NCBI RefSeq assembly: GCF_005871205.1
Contig: NZ_SWKM01000015.1
Location: 372,001 to 436,000 of the forward strand
Length of the DNA stretch: 64,000 nucleotides
Direction: 5' to 3'
Source of the DNA: Marinobacter alexandrii
Lineage (GTDB): Bacteria > Pseudomonadota > Gammaproteobacteria > Pseudomonadales > Oleiphilaceae
Shown: positions 60,552-64,000 of the stretch, piece after piece
Layout of the letters: each line of letters starts with the position of its first letter
Position numbering within the stretch: the stretch's first letter is position 1
Program-made: the position numbers and the translations under genes
The notes under the pieces: model-generated
What the model was told of the DNA's origin: nothing
Database searches by the model: none
The model's input: only the letters and a program-made list of their open reading frames with translations

Positions 60552-61094
60552 ATGCTATCCAATTCCGACATTGATGCGCTGGAAGACATCCTGTTTGCCG
60601 AGCCCTGGGGCGAAGACGCCCTGGACTTCTTCGGCTTCCATGGCGTTGTCTGCGCCAGCGTGGTCGGCCCGGCAGAACTGAGCGCGGAAGAAATTTTCCG
60701 CCTCGCCACTGGCGTCCAGACGGTGCCAGATAGCGGAGTTCCGGAAGTCTTCCGTCGCTGCGTTCAGCAATTGGCTTCGGCCATGGCCCACGCCCTGGAT
60801 ATGGGCCAGGCCCTGGAACTGCCAGAACCGGAAGACGGCGACCCGATGAACGCACTGGAAAACTGGTGCGCCGGGTTTGTCGACACCTTCCTGGAGCGTG
60901 AAGAGGAATGGCTGGAAGCAGCCAGCGAGGACGAAACCGCAGATCTGCTGGTGCCGATGCTGACGCTGTCCGGGTTGTTCGAAGACGAGGATTTCCAGAA
61001 CGTTCGTAACAGCGAGAAGCTGTCACGGCAAATGGCGGATGCTATTCCGGATTCTCTGACCGACCTGTATCTGCTGTTCCACGCACCGGATTAA
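60552..61094 (+). CDS. UPF0149 (YecA/YgfB) family protein
   Basis: 180 residues, all-helical and strongly acidic. FFGFHGVVCASVVGP and the C-terminal half with ENWCAGFVDTF and PMLTLSGLFED match the UPF0149 family. Known members bind regulators or PepP-linked genes, but no role can be assigned here. It starts three bases after rne and is likely co-translated with it. Its last four bases overlap the end of the convergent PHP gene. Confidence 0.85.
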   Translation: MLSNSDIDALEDILFAEPWGEDALDFFGFHGVVCASVVGPAELSAEEIFRLATGVQTVPDSGVPEVFRRCVQQLASAMAHALDMGQALELPEPEDGDPMNALENWCAGFVDTFLEREEEWLEAASEDETADLLVPMLTLSGLFEDEDFQNVRNSEKLSRQMADAIPDSLTDLYLLFHAPD

Positions 61095-61969
61095 ACCGGT
61101 GCGGGCACGCCCACAGGAGTTTTGAAATAATGCCAGACCGGCTCAAGCCCGTCTGGCATTTTCATTATGCGGCCCAGCTCACACCAGGCAGGTCCCGGGA
61201 AATGGAAGTCACTACCTTGGGATGCCAGCAATTGCTCACGGCGGCACAACTCCACCAGAAAGCCCAGATCGCCACTGGACTGGCCTGAGGTTGAAACCTC
61301 GATAGCTCGTCCACCCGCACGCCGAAAATCGGCGGTAAGGTCCCGCAACTTGGTGGCGGTAAGCTGGTACTTACGCGGGTGCGCTAGCACCGCAATCCCA
61401 CCGGCATCATTAATCCACTGGACTACTTCGGATAACTCCGGCCAGTAGGCCTTGACGTCACCGGGTTTCCCGCTACCCAAATGGCGCTTGAACGCCTGGG
61501 CGGTATTGCTGACCACGCCATCCTGCACCAGAATCTGAGCAAAATGGGGCCGGCCAGGCACATCACCACCTGATGCGGCAGTCGCCCGCTCCAACAGATC
61601 GGGTACCTTCAGCTTGCCCAGGCGATCGGCAATCATCCGCGCCCTCGCCCACCGGTTTTCATTCTGTTGCTCGAGCGCTTGCTGGAACGCCGGGTTTTCA
61701 GGATCAAAATCCAGACCAACCACATGAATAGTGCGACTCTTCCACAGGCAGGACAGCTCGATACCGGGAATGATCACCAAACCCTGCTCGGCGGCAGCGC
61801 TGCGAGCCTCATCCAAGCCTGCAATGGTATCGTGGTCAGTCAGCGCCAGATGGGTCACGCCCCGTTCAGCTGCCCGGCTCACCAAGTCAGTCGGTGTCAG
61901 GGCGCCGTCAGAGGCGGTGCTGTGGCAGTGCAGATCGATGCACAAATCAAGGTCTTGCGGTATAGTCAC
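61091..61969 (-). CDS. PHP-domain phosphoesterase (RNase AM / YciV type)
   Basis: 292 residues from GTG 61969, with AGGA seven bases upstream; the frame is open to 62077 but lacks a match there. Metal motifs: IDLHCHSTASDGALTP, ALTDHDTIAGL, IPGIELSC and QGSDFHFPG. In E. coli the homologue (YciV) is a 5' exonuclease maturing the 5' ends of rRNAs and degrades 3',5'-bisphosphates. That function is by family. Confidence 0.9.
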   Translation of the reverse strand: MTIPQDLDLCIDLHCHSTASDGALTPTDLVSRAAERGVTHLALTDHDTIAGLDEARSAAAEQGLVIIPGIELSCLWKSRTIHVVGLDFDPENPAFQQALEQQNENRWARARMIADRLGKLKVPDLLERATAASGGDVPGRPHFAQILVQDGVVSNTAQAFKRHLGSGKPGDVKAYWPELSEVVQWINDAGGIAVLAHPRKYQLTATKLRDLTADFRRAGGRAIEVSTSGQSSGDLGFLVELCRREQLLASQGSDFHFPGPAWCELGRIMKMPDGLEPVWHYFKTPVGVPAPV

Positions 61970-62089
61970 TAAAAATCCTGAATCAGGTGGTTGGCAAAGG
62001 CGCCAGTTTGACGACCAGTGTACCAGCCATGCCCTGATCGTGTGACAGATCTTGTTGCCAGACGAACTGGCAACCAACCGGAGAGCGGT

Positions 62090-62389
62090 ATGTATTACGC
62101 CATTATCAGCGAAGACGTCGAAAACAGCCTACCCATGCGCCAATCCGCGCGGCCTGCGCACCTTGAGCGCCTGCACGCACTGAAAGCCGAAGGTCGCCTG
62201 CTGGTGGCTGGCCCCCATCCGGCCATCGATACCCCGGATCCCGGTGAAGCCGGCTTCACCGGCAGCCTGGTGGTCGCAGAATTTGATTCGCTCGAGGCCG
62301 CTCAGGCCTGGGCCGACGCCGACCCCTACATCGAAGCTGGGGTCTATCAGAAGGTCGTGGTCAAACCGTTCAAAGCCGTGCTGCCTTAG
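62090..62389 (+). CDS. YciI-like protein
   Basis: 99 residues from ATG 62090, with GGAG upstream. The YCII fold features are [27 protein letters not shown] and [20 protein letters not shown]; a conserved His-Asp pair could be catalytic. Role unclear. It often lies near septation or intracellular-septation genes and near YciV, and it is divergent from the PHP gene here. Confidence 0.88.
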   Translation: MYYAIISEDVENSLPMRQSARPAHLERLHALKAEGRLLVAGPHPAIDTPDPGEAGFTGSLVVAEFDSLEAAQAWADADPYIEAGVYQKVVVKPFKAVLP

Positions 62390-62514
62390 GCGCCGGACCC
62401 CATTGCATGAGTTTATTGTAATGCGGGCCCGCTTGAACGACCGACTATCTATGACAGAATTGCGGCTTTGAACAATGACAGCAATTTAATCGTCTAACTC
62501 AGGGATCGTATCCA

Positions 62515-63186
62515 GTGACGCCTTTCCGTCTCCTTATCAGTCTACTTTTCGTTGTGTCCTCTGTGGCTGTGGCTCAGGCCAAAACCGTCTGGGTTGACGA
62601 CCAGCTTTACCTGCCGGTTCGGGCCGGCGCCGGTACCCAGTTTCGAATTATCGAAAATGCGGTTCCCAGCGGCACCCCTTTGGAGGTGCTGGAAACCACC
62701 GATTCCGGTTATACCCGGGTTCGCACTCCGAAAGGCACGGAAGGCTGGGTTTCCAGCCAGTACTTGAGCGACTCCCCTATTGCCGCTGATCGCCTGAAGC
62801 GAGCCAACCGCGAACTGGAGCAAGCCCGCAGTGAGCTGTCCCAGGTGAAGCAACAGCTGTCCGAGACCACTCAGCAGCGTAATGCTCTGGAAAATGCTGA
62901 AGCATCCCTGTCAGAGCGCTCAGAAACACTTCAGGAAGAACTCCAGCGAATCAAGAGCATTGCCGCGGACTCCATCAACCTGGAGCGCCGCAACCGTGAG
63001 CTAAGGGAAGAGAACCAGAAAATCCGCAACGATCTCGAAGTACTGACCGCTGAAAACGAGCGACTGGAAGCCAGCAAGGAATCCGATTTCATGCTATTGG
63101 GCGCCGGACTGGTGCTTGGTGGCGTGCTGTTGGCGCTGATCATTCCGATGCTGAAACCAACAAGAAAAACCGACAACTGGGCCTGA
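62515..63186 (+). CDS. SH3-domain protein with coiled coil and C-terminal anchor (TIGR04211-like)
   Basis: 223 residues from GTG 62515, with AGGGAT upstream. Signal peptide (about 1-22, ending near VAQA), a bacterial SH3 domain (about 25-85, LYLPVRAGAGTQFRII, GTPLEVLET, GWVSSQYL), a long coiled coil (about 93-190) and one membrane helix near the C-terminus (FMLLGAGLVLGGVLLALIIPML), with a short charged tail. It should be anchored in the inner membrane with the SH3 domain in the periplasm. Function unknown; perhaps envelope binding. Four bases from the next gene. Confidence 0.9.
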   Translation: MTPFRLLISLLFVVSSVAVAQAKTVWVDDQLYLPVRAGAGTQFRIIENAVPSGTPLEVLETTDSGYTRVRTPKGTEGWVSSQYLSDSPIAADRLKRANRELEQARSELSQVKQQLSETTQQRNALENAEASLSERSETLQEELQRIKSIAADSINLERRNRELREENQKIRNDLEVLTAENERLEASKESDFMLLGAGLVLGGVLLALIIPMLKPTRKTDNWA

Positions 63187-63190
63187 TACC

Positions 63191-63481
63191 ATGAAGGATT
63201 ATTCGGAAAAGCGCGATTTTCACCGCATGCAGGTGAACTCGGAAATCGAGATTACCGACAGTCAGGGCAACCGCTTTAAAGGCGTCTGCCGTGACCTCAG
63301 TGCGGCCGGTATGCAAATCTACGTTGAACAGGAAGTAGCGACCGGCGAAGAGCTGCAGACCGTGCTGCACCCCAGTAGCGACCAGTTTCCGCCACTGGAA
63401 ACGGTGTGCGAGGTGATTCGATGCGAGCCGAACGGTAACGGGTTCCTGCTGGGAACGAATATCAGCGAAGTCACACGTTAA
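63191..63481 (+). CDS. PilZ-domain protein
   Basis: 96 residues, a PilZ domain alone. The c-di-GMP motifs are present: RDFHR (RxxxR, near residues 8-12) and DLSAAG (DxSxxG, near 36-41), so it probably binds c-di-GMP. It follows the SH3-anchor gene by four bases, so the two are likely made together. No effector domain is attached, so any partner is unknown. Confidence 0.92.
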   Translation: MKDYSEKRDFHRMQVNSEIEITDSQGNRFKGVCRDLSAAGMQIYVEQEVATGEELQTVLHPSSDQFPPLETVCEVIRCEPNGNGFLLGTNISEVTR

Positions 63482-63517
63482 ACGATCACTCGCTGACCAA
63501 GTGTCATCTGCAGAACG

Positions 63518-63546
63518 AAAAACGGCGGCCAGTGGCCGCCGTTTTT
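63518..63546 (+). terminator. Terminator between the PilZ gene and convergent rraA
   Basis: 13-bp stem AAAAACGGCGGCC / GGCCGCCGTTTTT with a 3-base loop, flanked by A and T runs on the two sides. Confidence 0.9.
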
Positions 63547-63590
63547 GTGTCTCTGGCCCACGAATGGGATGAGGACTAAGGGGTAACGCC

Positions 63591-64000
63591 TCAGACCAGA
63601 GGCTTCTTGGAGACGATAATGCCGTTGTTGTCGGCGTAGACATAGTCGCCCGGACGGAAAGTCACGCCGCCGAAGGTCACCGGCACATTCAGGTCACCCA
63701 GACCGCGCTTCTCACTCTTGCGCGGATGCGTGCCCAGCGCCTGAACACCCAGCGCAGTGTTACCAATCTCATCAACATCACGCACACAGCCGTAGATAAT
63801 CAGACCGGCCCAGCCATTGCTGGCGGCCTTCTCCGCCAGCATGTCACCCAGCAGCGCGTGGCGCTTTGAAGCACCACCGTCCACCACCATAACGCGGCCA
63901 TTGCCCGGCAGGCCCACCTGTTCCTTGACCACGGAGTTGTCCTCGAAGCACTTCACGGTGACGATTTCGCCACCGAATGCCCTGTTGCCACCGTAGTTGT
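63591..64000 (-). CDS. rraA: Ribonuclease E activity regulator RraA (5' end outside window)
   Basis: The frame is open to the right edge of the window, so the first part of the gene is missing; reading it on gives [21 protein letters not shown], which matches the RraA N-terminal region. [31 protein letters not shown] and [18 protein letters not shown] follow. RraA forms a trimer that binds RNase E and blocks its activity. In some bacteria this fold is a 4-hydroxy-4-methyl-2-oxoglutarate aldolase, so function is by family. It lies about 3 kb from rne. Confidence 0.9.
   Translation of the reverse strand, partial: NYGGNRAFGGEIVTVKCFEDNSVVKEQVGLPGNGRVMVVDGGASKRHALLGDMLAEKAASNGWAGLIIYGCVRDVDEIGNTALGVQALGTHPRKSEKRGLGDLNVPVTFGGVTFRPGDYVYADNNGIIVSKKPLV

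Overview
The window looks like a chromosomal segment of a marine gammaproteobacterium, most like Marinobacter or a close relative. This is judged from protein similarity recalled from memory and from gene order. Two blocks follow the order I remember from Pseudomonas aeruginosa: ppiD-hupB-lon-clpX-clpP-tig / tRNA cluster / folD-cysS-glnS-ppiB-lpxH, and tmk-mltG-pabC-fabF-acpP-fabG-fabD-plsX-rpmF-yceD-maf-sppA-HAD-rluC-rne. There are no insertion sequences, CRISPR arrays, rRNA genes or phage genes.

Layout. 1-2944: the 3' part of a pullulanase and a small lipoprotein. 2989-11567: protein quality control on the minus strand (ppiD, hupB, lon, clpX, clpP, tig). 12040-15106: an accessory gene for a secreted, modular, purple-acid-phosphatase-like protein, lying between tig and a four-tRNA operon (Pro, Arg, His, Leu). 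15925-23674: folD, glcB, cysS, glnS, ppiB, lpxH. 23694-28051: an aapJQMP-type amino-acid ABC operon with an upstream region that reads as NtrC site, IHF-like site and sigma-54 promoter. 28153-34423: a lysozyme-like lipoprotein, a ketopantoate reductase, a membrane-anchored PQQ-type sugar dehydrogenase, fpr with divergent finR, and miaE. 34621-37273: acnB. 37290-42225: a four-gene operon (TAXI binding protein, fused TRAP permease, TauE/SafE permease, quinone oxidoreductase). 42456-44969: putP and an AraC regulator. 45009-52980: the fatty-acid and cell-envelope cluster, which lacks fabH and is not followed by holB after tmk. 53167-60548: maf, sppA, HAD phosphatase, rluC, rne. 60552-64000: UPF0149, PHP phosphoesterase, YciI, an SH3-anchor protein, a PilZ protein and a partial rraA.

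The genes are mostly housekeeping: proteostasis, tRNA supply and charging, one-carbon and glyoxylate metabolism, lipid precursor synthesis, RNA decay and solute uptake. The least ordinary items are the modular metallophosphatase, the nitrogen-type promoter of the amino-acid transporter, the membrane-fused sugar dehydrogenase, the TRAP/TauE operon, the lysozyme-like lipoprotein, the near-leaderless yceD promoter, four 11-bp direct repeats in front of maf, and the closeness of rne to rraA. I found no clear case of a wholly new defence or mobile system. Several gene starts were moved inward, to GTG or internal ATG codons, where the ribosome site or the family N-terminus required it. rpmF (59 codons) was found by reading the sequence directly.
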